Below are positions 52,607-61,160 of a stretch of 64,000 nucleotides of DNA, piece by piece. Origin of the DNA: Actinomycetota bacterium (GTDB lineage Bacteria; Actinomycetota; Acidimicrobiia; Acidimicrobiales; Palsa-688); the NCBI GenBank assembly GCA_021323695.1, contig JAJPKN010000063.1, forward strand, positions 29,344 through 93,343, read 5' to 3'. A model generated the notes under the pieces. The model was not told the origin of the DNA, did no database searches, and saw nothing but the letters and a program-made list of their open reading frames with translations. Made by a program: the position numbers and the translations under genes. Positions within the stretch are counted from its first letter, which is position 1; each line of letters starts with the position of its first letter.

Positions 52607-54688
52607 ATGGCCCCTCCATGCCGTCTGGGCCGGGAACTGTTGGTAGACCGGTCGCTGGCTGAGGCCTGGGGGGTGGCCACCGGTTACTGGGACGTGGCCG
52701 GTAGATGGAGGGAACCCCCACCCGAGACGGTAGAGGCCGTGCTCCGTTCCATGGGGGCGCTCGGCCGCGACCGCCCTCCGGCACCTGAGCAAGGGCCAGT
52801 GAGGGTCGTCTTCCAGGACGACCCCTGGCCGTCGCTCCCCGCCGGCCGGTTGAGCTTGGAGGCCGGGGGGTACATGGACCTGGGCCCTGGAGGCCGCCTT
52901 GTGGGCCTGGTGGACGGGGACCGCCTGGAAGTTGGGGGCCACCGGCTCGGCGGGGGCCGAGGGGACGGGGGCCGGCCGGACAAGGGCGGGGAGGACGGGG
53001 GCGGCTTGGAGGGCACCGGCCGGCTGGGGGGCGCCCGCCGGCTGAGCAAGGGCGACCAGGTGGCCCTGGCGGACCTCCCGGTGGGCTACCACCGCTTCGA
53101 GCCGGGCCAAGCAAGCGGGGGGCCGGGGCCGCTCACCATCGCGCTCTGCCCCCCCCGCTGCCCGCCACCGCCCAGGGAACGGGCCTGGGGCTGGTCCGTC
53201 CAGCTCTACGCGGCCCGGTCGCGCCGCAGCTGGGGGGCCGGTGACCTGGCCGACCTGCGCCGGCTGGCCGCCTGGTCTGAGACCAATGGAGCGGGCTATG
53301 TGCTGGTGAACCCGCTGCATGCCCCGGCGCCGGGCCCCAACCCGGCACCGAGCCCCTATTTCCCCAGTTCCAGGTGCTTCCTCAACCCGCTGTACCTGCG
53401 CATAGAAGAAGTCCCGGGCGCCAGCCAGCTGCCCGACCTGGCGGAGCTGGCGAGCAAGGGCCGGGCGCTCAATGCTGACCGGCTGATCGACCGGGCCGCC
53501 GCCTGGTCCCTCAAATCGGCTGCCTTGGAACAGTTGTTCACCCGGTTCGAGGCGTCCGGGGGCGACGAGGGTTTCACGTCGTTCGTCTCCGGCCGGGGGG
53601 AGGTGCTCGACCACTACACGACGTTCTGCGCCCTGGCTGAGCTCAACGGCCTTCCCTGGCAGGCCTGGCCGCAGGAGCTGCGCCACCCCTGGGCCCCGGC
53701 CGTGGCCCGCTTTGCCGCCCGCCCCCAGGCGGCCAGGCGCAAGCGCTACCACGCTTGGCTGCAGTGGCTGTGCGACGCTCAGCTGGCCCGGGCCGCGAGC
53801 GGGGCTTGCGAGCTCGTCCAGGACCTGGCGGTGGGCGTTGACGGCGGGGGGGCGGACGCCTGGATCTGGCAGGGCACCTTCGCCCTGGACATGAGGGTGG
53901 GAGCGCCCCCGGACGACTTCAACCCGCAGGGCCAGGACTGGGGGCTCCCTCCCTGGGGCCCCTGGGAGCTGCGGGCGGCCGGCTACGAACCGTACATAGC
54001 TACCCTGCGGGCAGCCATGGCCCATGCCGGGGGGTTGCGGGTGGACCACGTGATGGGCCTGTTCCGGCTGTTCTGGGTGCCGGTCGGCTCCGAGCCCTCC
54101 CGCGGCACTTATGTCCGCTACCCCTGGCGGGACCTGCTGGGGCTGCTGTGCCTGGAAGCGCACCGGGCCGGCAGTTACGTCGTGGGGGAGGACTTGGGCA
54201 CCGTGGAAGACCAAGTCCGCCAGGAACTGGCCGCCCGCGGCGTCCTCTCGTACAAGCTGTTGTGGTTCGAGCCCGAGCGGCCGCCGGCTTGGGGCCACCA
54301 GGCACTGGCCGCGGTGACCACCCATGACCTGCCTACCGTGGCTGGGGTGTGGACGGGGTCGGACTTGGCCGCCCAGCGCCGTTGTGGGCTCCAGCCCAAC
54401 GAAGAGGGCTTTGCTGCCCTGCGGGCGCGCCTGGAGGGCTGGACCGGCTCGGGGCCGGGACGGCCGGTGGCCGAGGTGGTCGAAGCTGCCTATGCGGCGT
54501 TGGCCCAGGCTCCCTGCGCCCTGGTGACGGCCACCCTCGACGACGCCTTGTGCGTGGAGGAAAGGCCGAACATGCCCGGGACGGTCGACCAGTGGCCCAA
54601 CTGGCGCCTGGCCTTGCCGAGCCCCCTCGAAGAGGTGGAACGCCTGCCTCTGGCCGCGTCCATCGCCCGCCACCTGGGGGCAAGGTGA
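52607..54688 (+). CDS. malQ: 4-alpha-glucanotransferase
   Basis: A 693-residue GH77 enzyme that transfers alpha-1,4-glucan chains in glycogen and maltodextrin metabolism. Active-site regions are L-R-V-D-H-V-M-G-L-F (nucleophile Asp), V-V-G-E-D-L-G-T-V (acid/base Glu) and T-T-H-D-L-P-T-V-A-G (third Asp). An N-terminal domain of about 200 residues contains a 40-residue Gly/Asp/Arg-rich insert (52950-53040). ATG 52607 is chosen because upstream sequence is repetitive; ATG 52523 is the alternative, and neither has a ribosome site. The stop overlaps ligC. Confidence 0.93.
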   Translation: MAPPCRLGRELLVDRSLAEAWGVATGYWDVAGRWREPPPETVEAVLRSMGALGRDRPPAPEQGPVRVVFQDDPWPSLPAGRLSLEAGGYMDLGPGGRLVGLVDGDRLEVGGHRLGGGRGDGGRPDKGGEDGGGLEGTGRLGGARRLSKGDQVALADLPVGYHRFEPGQASGGPGPLTIALCPPRCPPPPRERAWGWSVQLYAARSRRSWGAGDLADLRRLAAWSETNGAGYVLVNPLHAPAPGPNPAPSPYFPSSRCFLNPLYLRIEEVPGASQLPDLAELASKGRALNADRLIDRAAAWSLKSAALEQLFTRFEASGGDEGFTSFVSGRGEVLDHYTTFCALAELNGLPWQAWPQELRHPWAPAVARFAARPQAARRKRYHAWLQWLCDAQLARAASGACELVQDLAVGVDGGGADAWIWQGTFALDMRVGAPPDDFNPQGQDWGLPPWGPWELRAAGYEPYIATLRAAMAHAGGLRVDHVMGLFRLFWVPVGSEPSRGTYVRYPWRDLLGLLCLEAHRAGSYVVGEDLGTVEDQVRQELAARGVLSYKLLWFEPERPPAWGHQALAAVTTHDLPTVAGVWTGSDLAAQRRCGLQPNEEGFAALRARLEGWTGSGPGRPVAEVVEAAYAALAQAPCALVTATLDDALCVEERPNMPGTVDQWPNWRLALPSPLEEVERLPLAASIARHLGAR

Positions 54689-55869
54689 GCGTTGCCGACC
54701 TCCCGGTGGCGCCCCCGGTGGCGCCGATGCTGGCCAAGCTGTCCCGCCAGCTGCCGGTGGGTGACTACCTGTACGAGCCGAAGTGGGACGGGTTCCGGGC
54801 CATAGTCTTCCGGGACGGCGGCGACGTGGAAATGGGCAGCCGCAACGAGCTGTCGCTCACCCGTTATTTCCCCGAGCTGGTGGCCGCCTTGCAGGCTGCC
54901 CTTCCACCCAGGGTCGTGGTCGACGGTGAGGTGGTGGTGGTCGGGGAGGCCGGCTTGGACTTCGAGGCGCTGTCGCAGCGGGTCCACCCCGCCCCCAGCC
55001 GGGTACGCCTGCTGGCCCAGCGGTGGCCGGCCTGGTTCGTGGCCTTCGACCTGCTGGCGCTGGGGGACCACGACCTGCGGGGCGAGCCGTTCGCCCAACG
55101 CCGCCAGCGCCTCGAGGGCATCCTGGCCCACCCGGCCGGCAGCGTCCGGCTCACGCCCTGCACCCGGGACCCGGCGGTGGCCCAGGACTGGTTCGAGCGC
55201 TTCGAGGGGGCCGGGCTGGACGGGGTGGTGGCCAAGCCGGCCAGCTTGGCCTACATGCCCGACAAGCGGGCCATGACCAAGGTGAAGCACGAACGCACAG
55301 CCGAGTTCGTAGTGGGCGGGTTCCGCTGGTACCGGCCGGGGCCCGCCGGGGGACGCGGCCCAGGCCCGGCAGCAGGCGAGGGGGCCGCGGCTGCCCCGGC
55401 CGCGGTCGGGTCGTTGCTGCTGGGCCTTTACGACAGGCAGGGCCAGCTCTGCCACGTGGGGGTGATCGGGGCCTTTCCCGCTGCCGAACGCCAGCGGCTG
55501 GTCGAGGTGCTGGCGCCGTACATGAGCCCGGGGCCTGAGCACCCCTGGTCCACTTGGGCTGAGGCCGTGGCCGGGGCGGGGACGCGGCTACCCGGTGCCC
55601 GGAACCGATGGAACGCCACCAAGGACATGTCGTTCGAGCTCCTGCGCCCGGTCCTGGTGGCGGAAGCCGCCTACGAGCACCTCCAGGGCAACCGCCTCCG
55701 GCACCTGGCCCAGTTCCGGCGCTGGAGGCCCGACCGTGACCCTCTCAGTTGCACCTATGAGCAGCTGGAGGCGGTCGTGCCCGTCGAGCTGGCCGAGGTC
55801 TTCGGGGCGGGCCAGGTGGCCCGGGCAGGCCAGGTGGCCCGGGCGGGGCAGCGGTCCGGCCACCCCTGA
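54685..55869 (+). CDS. ligC: ATP-dependent DNA ligase, LigC type
   Basis: A 394-residue ligase. The nucleotidyl motif I is E-P-K33-W-D-G-F-R-A; V-V-D-G-E-V-V-V, L-D-G-V-V-A-K and M-T-K-V-K-H complete the adenylation domain, and an OB fold follows. The length and lack of nuclease or polymerase domains match LigC, which works in repair next to the main NAD+-dependent ligase. A 25-residue Gly/Ala insert lies at the domain hinge, and the tail repeats G-Q-V-A-R-A through an 18-bp duplication (55811-55846). GTG 54685 overlaps the malQ stop. Confidence 0.93.
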   Translation: MSVADLPVAPPVAPMLAKLSRQLPVGDYLYEPKWDGFRAIVFRDGGDVEMGSRNELSLTRYFPELVAALQAALPPRVVVDGEVVVVGEAGLDFEALSQRVHPAPSRVRLLAQRWPAWFVAFDLLALGDHDLRGEPFAQRRQRLEGILAHPAGSVRLTPCTRDPAVAQDWFERFEGAGLDGVVAKPASLAYMPDKRAMTKVKHERTAEFVVGGFRWYRPGPAGGRGPGPAAGEGAAAAPAAVGSLLLGLYDRQGQLCHVGVIGAFPAAERQRLVEVLAPYMSPGPEHPWSTWAEAVAGAGTRLPGARNRWNATKDMSFELLRPVLVAEAAYEHLQGNRLRHLAQFRRWRPDRDPLSCTYEQLEAVVPVELAEVFGAGQVARAGQVARAGQRSGHP

Positions 55870-56027
55870 GCTGGGGGAAGGGGGAGCACCCGGTCGGGCC
55901 GACGGCCCGGCTGGTTCGGCTGGCCCGGCAGCCCGGCAGTTTTCGGCTGGCCCGTCCGGCTCCTTGGGCCGGGCGTTGGGCCCCTCCGCGCGCCCGGCGG
56001 CCGCCGAGCGCAGTAGCGTCTGGCAGA

Positions 56028-56612
56028 GTGGGCCAAGGGTCACCGCGAGATGCCGTTGGCGGGTTGCCGGTGGTGGGGATCAGCGCCACCGCCAACGCGG
56101 AACAAAGCGCCCTGCTGGTGCCTGTGCCCGAGGTCGAAGACGTGGTGGGGCCCTGGCGGATGGCCCACGACCCGTTGGCCCGCTCGGGCGTCCCGGCCCA
56201 CGTCACCTTGGTCGTCCCCTGGGTGCCGCCCGAGCAGGTGAAGCAGGACCACTTGGACGAACTGGACGCCCTGTTGGCGGACGAGCCTGCCTTTGACTAC
56301 CAGTTGGACCGCGTCTGCTGGTTCGGCCAGAGGGTGCTGTGGCTGGCCCCGACGCCGGCCGAGCCGTTCGTCCACCTGACCGACGTCCTGGCCGGGCATT
56401 TCGAAACCCCACCGTGGCAGGGCGAGTTCGCCGAAGTCGTGCCCCATGTCACCGTGGGGCATGCCCGCCCCGGTGAGGAGGGCGTCCTGGCCGAAGTGGA
56501 ACAGCAGCTGGCCTCGAGGCTCCCGGTGGCCTGCCGGGCGTCCGAGGTGGACGTCATGTGCGGGGACGGCCGCCGCTGGTCGGTGCGCCACCGGGCCCGG
56601 CTGCGGGCTTGA
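56028..56612 (+). CDS. 2'-5' RNA ligase-family (2H) phosphoesterase
   Basis: A 194-residue protein with both His motifs: H-V-T-L in A-H-V-T-L-V-V-P-W and H-V-T-V in P-H-V-T-V-G-H. 2H enzymes hydrolyse cyclic phosphodiesters or join RNA ends. In actinomycetes they are often uncharacterised. GTG 56028 follows TAGCGT (56014-56019) by 8 nt, so a leaderless start is plausible even though the first 15 residues are not conserved. Confidence 0.88.
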   Translation: MGQGSPRDAVGGLPVVGISATANAEQSALLVPVPEVEDVVGPWRMAHDPLARSGVPAHVTLVVPWVPPEQVKQDHLDELDALLADEPAFDYQLDRVCWFGQRVLWLAPTPAEPFVHLTDVLAGHFETPPWQGEFAEVVPHVTVGHARPGEEGVLAEVEQQLASRLPVACRASEVDVMCGDGRRWSVRHRARLRA

Positions 56613-56645
56613 CCGCCCCAGCCGCCCGGCCTACGCCCGCCTGGC

Positions 56646-56879
56646 TCAGGGCCGGCCTTGGCCGTAGGGTTCGCCCGCCTCCTTGTAGCAGTGCTCGTGG
56701 TAGTGCTCCACCCGGTCCCAGTGGCCGTCGACGTAGACGTTGGCGATCACTTGGCGTTGCTGCAGCCGGGCTGTGAACTTGATCGGGGCCTGGCACTGGC
56801 GGCACACGGCGTCGTTGCCCGGCTCGACCCCGCGGAGCACCGCCCGGCTCACGTGAGCGAGCTGCGTGCTGGGGGTCAC
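56646..56879 (-). CDS. Small zinc-site protein of unknown function
   Basis: A 77-residue protein. C26-R-Q-C29 and, 32 residues on, H-Y-H-E-H-C form a likely zinc site. Between them I-K-F-T-A-R-L-Q-Q-R-Q-V-I-A-N-V-Y-V-D-G-H-W-D-R-V-E-H resembles a small beta-sheet protein. I recall similar short proteins in Actinobacteria but no function. GTG 56879 opens the frame; GATAAC lies 6 nt before it. Confidence 0.75.
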   Translation of the reverse strand: MTPSTQLAHVSRAVLRGVEPGNDAVCRQCQAPIKFTARLQQRQVIANVYVDGHWDRVEHYHEHCYKEAGEPYGQGRP

Positions 56880-56969
56880 CTAGTCGTTATCGGCCCTTGC
56901 GCCCCCAACCTGAGCTGCCCCGGCGGGCTTGAGCGCAGTGAGCTGGCAGCACCGTAATGTGGTACTGCC

Positions 56970-59900
56970 GTGCCTGAGCACCAACCTCTTCGTCCGGACA
57001 GCTTCGGCCCCAACGCGTGGCTCGTGGACGAGATGTTCGACCAGTTCTGCCGCGACCCGAGCTCGGTGAGCGAGAGCTGGCGCGAGTTCTTCGAGGGCTA
57101 CCGGCCCGGGGGGGCCAACCTGGCCAAGCCGGCTGCCACCTCTGAAGGGGTGCCTGACCTGAGGGCGGGGCCAGGGGCGGGGGGGCCCCAGGCCGCCCCT
57201 GGTGCCCCCGTCACCGCTGGCACCCTCGCCACGGCTGGCACCTCTGGCGCCACCGGTGCTCCCACCACCGTGACGGCCGTGGCGCCGCCACCGTCTCCTG
57301 CTGGCCCTTCAGCTCGCAGTGCCTCGCCGGCCACGGCGCCTGAGGCAGTGGTGCCTCCGCCAACCCCGCCCGAAGACGGCGCCACCGAAGTCGTGGTGCT
57401 GCGGGGTGCCCCGGCCCGCCTGGCGGCCAACATGGCCTCCAGCCTGAGCCTGCCCACAGCGACCAGCGTGCGGTCCGTGCCGGCCAAGATGCTGGATGTC
57501 AACCGCCTGGTACTCAACAACCACTTGGCCCGCACCGGGGTGGCCGGCAAGGTCAGCTTCACCCACCTGATCGGTTGGGCGGTGGTGAAAGCCCTGGGGA
57601 CGGTCCCGGCGCTGAACCGCGCTTTCGTCGAGGCCGCCCCGGCCGGCGAGCGCAACGGCCAGCCGCCCCAGCCCGCGGTCGCCCACCCGGCCCACGTCAA
57701 CCTCGGGGTCGCCGTGGACCTGAGCCGGCCGGACGGCAGCCGGGCGTTGATGGTCCCCGTCGTCAAGCACGCCGACACGCTGGAGTTCCGTGAGTTCTGG
57801 CGTTCCTACGAGGAGCTGGTGCGCAAAGTCCGTTCCGGCAAGGCCGGGGTCGACGACTTCGCCGGTGCGACCATCACCATCACCAACCCGGGCACTTTCG
57901 GCACCGCCCAGTCCGTCCCCCGGCTGATGCCAGGCCAGGGCGCCATCGTCGCCATGGGCAGCCTGGGCTACCCCGCGGAGTGGCAGGGGGCCGACCCCCG
58001 CCAGTTGGCCGACCTCGGCGTGTCCAAGGTGGTGACCATCAGCTGCACCTACGACCACCGGGTGGTGCAGGGCGCCGAGTCGGGCGCTTTCCTCCAGCAG
58101 GTCCACCGGCTGCTGATGGGCGAGGACGGCTTTTACGAGGGCGTGTTCAAGAGCATGGGGGTGCCTTACCGGCCGGTCAAGTACCAACGGGACATAAACG
58201 ACCCCTTCGCCCGCGAGGCCGGTTATATCGACAAGCAGCAGAAAGTCGAGAGGCTCATAAATGCGTACCGGGTGCGGGGGCACCTGATAGCCCACCTGGA
58301 CCCGCTCGATTGGAAAGAGCCCCCGATGCACGCCGAGCTGGACATGGCCACCTACGGCCTCACCGTCTGGGACCTGGAAAGGGAGTTCCTGGCCCAGGGC
58401 CTGGCTGGCCAGGAGCGGCTGCGCCTGGGCGAGATCCTCTCCATATTGCGCGATGCCTACTGCCGGACGCTGGGCGTCGAGTACATGCACATCATGGAAC
58501 CAGCCGAAAAACGCTGGATCCAGCAGCACGTCGAGGGCGTGAGCACCGCTCTCAGCCCCGATGAGCACCGGCGCATCCTTTCCCAGCTGAACGCAGCCGA
58601 GGCGTTGGAGAGGTTCCTCAATACCAAGTACGTGGGCCAGAAACGCTTCGGGCTCGAAGGGGCCGAGTCGGCCATCCCCCTTTTGGCGGCCCTGCTGGAC
58701 GATGCCGCCGACCAGGGCCACCGGCACGTTGTCATGGGCATGGCCCACCGCGGCCGCCTGAACGTGCTCATAAACATCGTGGGCAAGAGCTACAAGGAGC
58801 TCTTCGACGAGTTCGAGGGCAACCTCGACCCAACCACCGTGCAGGGCAGCGGGGACGTCAAGTACCACAAGGGCCTGCGGGGCACCTACCTGTCCCGCTC
58901 GGGCCGCCCGCTCGACGTGGCGCTGGCTTCGAACCCTTCCCACCTGGAGGCGGTCTGCCCGGTGGTGGAAGGCATGGCCCGCGCCCTGCAGGACCAGCTG
59001 TCCCGGGACGGCGGCCCGGCCTTGGCCCGCGACCTGGTGCTGCCGGTGCTGGTGCACGGGGACGCCGCCTTTGCCGGCCAGGGGGTGGTGGCCGAGACCC
59101 TCAACATGTCTGCCGTGGCCGCCTACGACACCGGCGGCACGGTCCACTTGGTCATCAACAACCAGCTGGGCTTTACCACCAACCCGGACTCGGCCCGGTC
59201 GTCCATTTACGCGACCGACGTCGCCAAGATGGTGCAAGCCCCCATTTTCCATGTCAATGGTGACGACCCCGAGGCCTGCGTGCGGGCGGCTCGCTTGGCG
59301 CTGGCGTTCCGCCAGGAGTTCCACAAAGACGTCGTCATCGACATGATCTGCTACCGGCGCTACGGCCACAACGAACAAGATGACCCCTCGCTCACCCAGC
59401 CGTTGCTCTACCACCTGATCAACGAGCACCGCAGCGTGAGGAAGCTCTACACCGAGGCGCTGGTGCGCCGGGGGGACATCACCCTGGCCGAGGCCGAAGA
59501 GGCACTGGCCGACTTCTCCCGCCGGCTCCAAGAGGCGCTCGACCAGACCCGGGCTTCGGCCCCGCCCCACCCCACCAGCCTCCCTCCGCCGCCACCCCCG
59601 CCCTCGACGATGCCTGCGGTGCCAACCGCGGTCAGTGCGGCCCGCCTGGAGGTGGTCATGGGTGCGCTCTGCCGGTGCCCCGAGGGCTGCACGCTGCACC
59701 CCAAGGTGGCCCGCTTGCTCGAGGCGCGCACCCAGCTGTGGGAAAGCGGCCAGGTGGACTGGGCCCTGGGCGAGCAGCTGGCCTACGGGACGTTGCTGCT
59801 GGAGGGCCACGATGTCCGCCTGTGCGGGCAGGACACCCGGCGGGGCACCTTCAGCCACCGCCACGCGGTTTACGTGGACTACCACACCGGCGAGGAGCAC

Positions 59901-60863
59901 GTGCCCCTGGCCGAGATGAGCGCGGCCGAGGCGCGCCGCCGGGCCACCGGCCACCCTGGTGAGCCCGCAATGCCAGGCCAAGCGGCCACCGGCCACCCTG
60001 GTGAGCCTGAGCTGCCAGGCCGGTTCTTCGTTTACGATTCGGTGCTGTCCGAGTACGCGGCTTTGGGTTTTGACTACGGGTACTCGCTGCTGTCGCCGGG
60101 CGCCCTCGTGGTGTGGGAAGCCCAGTTCGGGGACTTTGCCAACGGCGCCCAGGTTGTCATCGACCAGTTCATCGCTGCCGCCCAAGCGAAATGGGAGCAG
60201 TCATCGGGCCTGGTGCTGTTCCTGCCGCATGGCTACGAGGGCCAAGGGCCGGAACACTCCTCGGCCCGGGTGGAACGCTTTTTGACCCTGTGCGCCGGCC
60301 CCAACATGTGCGTCGCCAACGTGACCACCGCGGCGCAGCTGTTCCACCTGCTCCGCCGCCAGGTGCTCAGCCCGGCCAAGGTCCCGCTCGTCCTGTTCAC
60401 CCCCAAGCGCTACCTGCGGGCCAGGGAGGCCCACAGCCCGGTGGGGGACTTGACCGCGGGAGCCTTCAGAGAGGTCCTCGACGACCAAGGCGCCGACCCC
60501 GGCCGAGTGCGGCGGGTGGTGCTGGCCAGCGGCAAGTTCGCCCTGGACCTGATGGCGGCTCGCTCCGAGCGGGGACGCCACGATGTGGCCGTGGTACGGG
60601 TCGAGCAGCTGTACCCCTGGCCGGAAGAGGCTTTGGCCGCGGCGGTCGCCCGTTACCCAGGGGCCAGCGAAGTGGCCTGGGCCCAGGAAGAGCCAGCCAA
60701 CATGGGGCCCCGCAGTTTCGTCCAGGAAAGGTTGGCCGGGCTCTTGGCGGACGGCTACCGGCTGTCGTACGTGGCCCGCCCGCCTTCGCCTTCGCCTGCG
60801 ACCGGCAGTTATGCCTTGCACGAGCTGGAGCAGGCGGACGTCCTCGCCCGTGCCCTGGGGTAG
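56970..60863 (+). CDS. kgd: Multifunctional 2-oxoglutarate decarboxylase/dehydrogenase (Kgd type)
   Basis: A 1297-residue TCA-cycle enzyme. Residues 1-45 are the E1o N-terminal segment (F-G-P-N-A-W-L-V-D-E-M-F). A 90-residue Pro/Ala linker follows. Residues about 150-395 are an E2-type acyltransferase domain with the catalytic D-H-R-V-V-Q-G near 361-367. The rest is the ThDP-dependent E1 with H-R-G-R-L-N-V-L and the decarboxylase/transketolase-like C-terminal regions. This one-chain arrangement is specific to actinomycetes. GTG 56970 starts 9 nt after TAATGT. A duplicated G-H-P-G-E-P segment near residues 995-1015 is a local insertion. Confidence 0.95.
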   Translation: MPEHQPLRPDSFGPNAWLVDEMFDQFCRDPSSVSESWREFFEGYRPGGANLAKPAATSEGVPDLRAGPGAGGPQAAPGAPVTAGTLATAGTSGATGAPTTVTAVAPPPSPAGPSARSASPATAPEAVVPPPTPPEDGATEVVVLRGAPARLAANMASSLSLPTATSVRSVPAKMLDVNRLVLNNHLARTGVAGKVSFTHLIGWAVVKALGTVPALNRAFVEAAPAGERNGQPPQPAVAHPAHVNLGVAVDLSRPDGSRALMVPVVKHADTLEFREFWRSYEELVRKVRSGKAGVDDFAGATITITNPGTFGTAQSVPRLMPGQGAIVAMGSLGYPAEWQGADPRQLADLGVSKVVTISCTYDHRVVQGAESGAFLQQVHRLLMGEDGFYEGVFKSMGVPYRPVKYQRDINDPFAREAGYIDKQQKVERLINAYRVRGHLIAHLDPLDWKEPPMHAELDMATYGLTVWDLEREFLAQGLAGQERLRLGEILSILRDAYCRTLGVEYMHIMEPAEKRWIQQHVEGVSTALSPDEHRRILSQLNAAEALERFLNTKYVGQKRFGLEGAESAIPLLAALLDDAADQGHRHVVMGMAHRGRLNVLINIVGKSYKELFDEFEGNLDPTTVQGSGDVKYHKGLRGTYLSRSGRPLDVALASNPSHLEAVCPVVEGMARALQDQLSRDGGPALARDLVLPVLVHGDAAFAGQGVVAETLNMSAVAAYDTGGTVHLVINNQLGFTTNPDSARSSIYATDVAKMVQAPIFHVNGDDPEACVRAARLALAFRQEFHKDVVIDMICYRRYGHNEQDDPSLTQPLLYHLINEHRSVRKLYTEALVRRGDITLAEAEEALADFSRRLQEALDQTRASAPPHPTSLPPPPPPPSTMPAVPTAVSAARLEVVMGALCRCPEGCTLHPKVARLLEARTQLWESGQVDWALGEQLAYGTLLLEGHDVRLCGQDTRRGTFSHRHAVYVDYHTGEEHVPLAEMSAAEARRRATGHPGEPAMPGQAATGHPGEPELPGRFFVYDSVLSEYAALGFDYGYSLLSPGALVVWEAQFGDFANGAQVVIDQFIAAAQAKWEQSSGLVLFLPHGYEGQGPEHSSARVERFLTLCAGPNMCVANVTTAAQLFHLLRRQVLSPAKVPLVLFTPKRYLRAREAHSPVGDLTAGAFREVLDDQGADPGRVRRVVLASGKFALDLMAARSERGRHDVAVVRVEQLYPWPEEALAAAVARYPGASEVAWAQEEPANMGPRSFVQERLAGLLADGYRLSYVARPPSPSPATGSYALHELEQADVLARALG

Positions 60864-60956
60864 GGCGCAAGGTGCTGCGAGGCGCCCACGGTGGGCGCGC
60901 CACTGATGGGTACGCTCGCCCGTGCCCTGGGGTGGGGCAGAAGTTGCAGCGAGGCG
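60843..60956 (+). repeat. Diverged 42-bp duplication of the kgd 3' end
   Basis: 60843-60884, which includes the last codons and TAG of kgd, recurs at 60915-60956 with about 36 of 42 bases identical. In the second copy the stop position reads TGG. The copies are separated by 30 bp. It is not followed by a gene. This and the next 200 bp make up the 297-bp spacer before the NYN-S1 gene. Confidence 0.75.
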
Positions 60957-61095
60957 GTCCACCACTGCGGCTGCTCGACGTGGCAGACTGAGCAGGTGGG
61001 TTACGCCGTCAGCGGCTGAGCCTGCTCTGGTTGCCCTGGTGGGTGCTGAGCGGCTGGCGTTGCGTCGTGGCCCCAGGGCCTGGAAAGGCTAAGCC

Positions 61096-61120
61096 GGTAC
61101 CGGCCCGTACGGCCAGTACC
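61096..61120 (+). promoter_or_regulatory. Hairpin in the leader of the NYN-S1 RNase gene
   Basis: GGTACCGGCC (61096-61105), loop CGTAC and GGCCAGTACC (61111-61120) form a 10-bp stem with one mismatch, 40 nt before the ATG. It could be a leader structure bound or cut by the RNase itself (inference) or a terminator for kgd transcripts. No U-run follows. Confidence 0.35.
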
Positions 61121-61160
61121 TGGTAGGCCGCGGGGCCTTGGACGACGAACTAGGAGAGAC

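Noticed and set aside
52421..54673. Upstream extension of the RecB-like nuclease frame to over 1000 codons
   Set aside because: The extension is antisense to malQ, whose active-site motifs are clear; the nuclease fold begins at ATG 52420.
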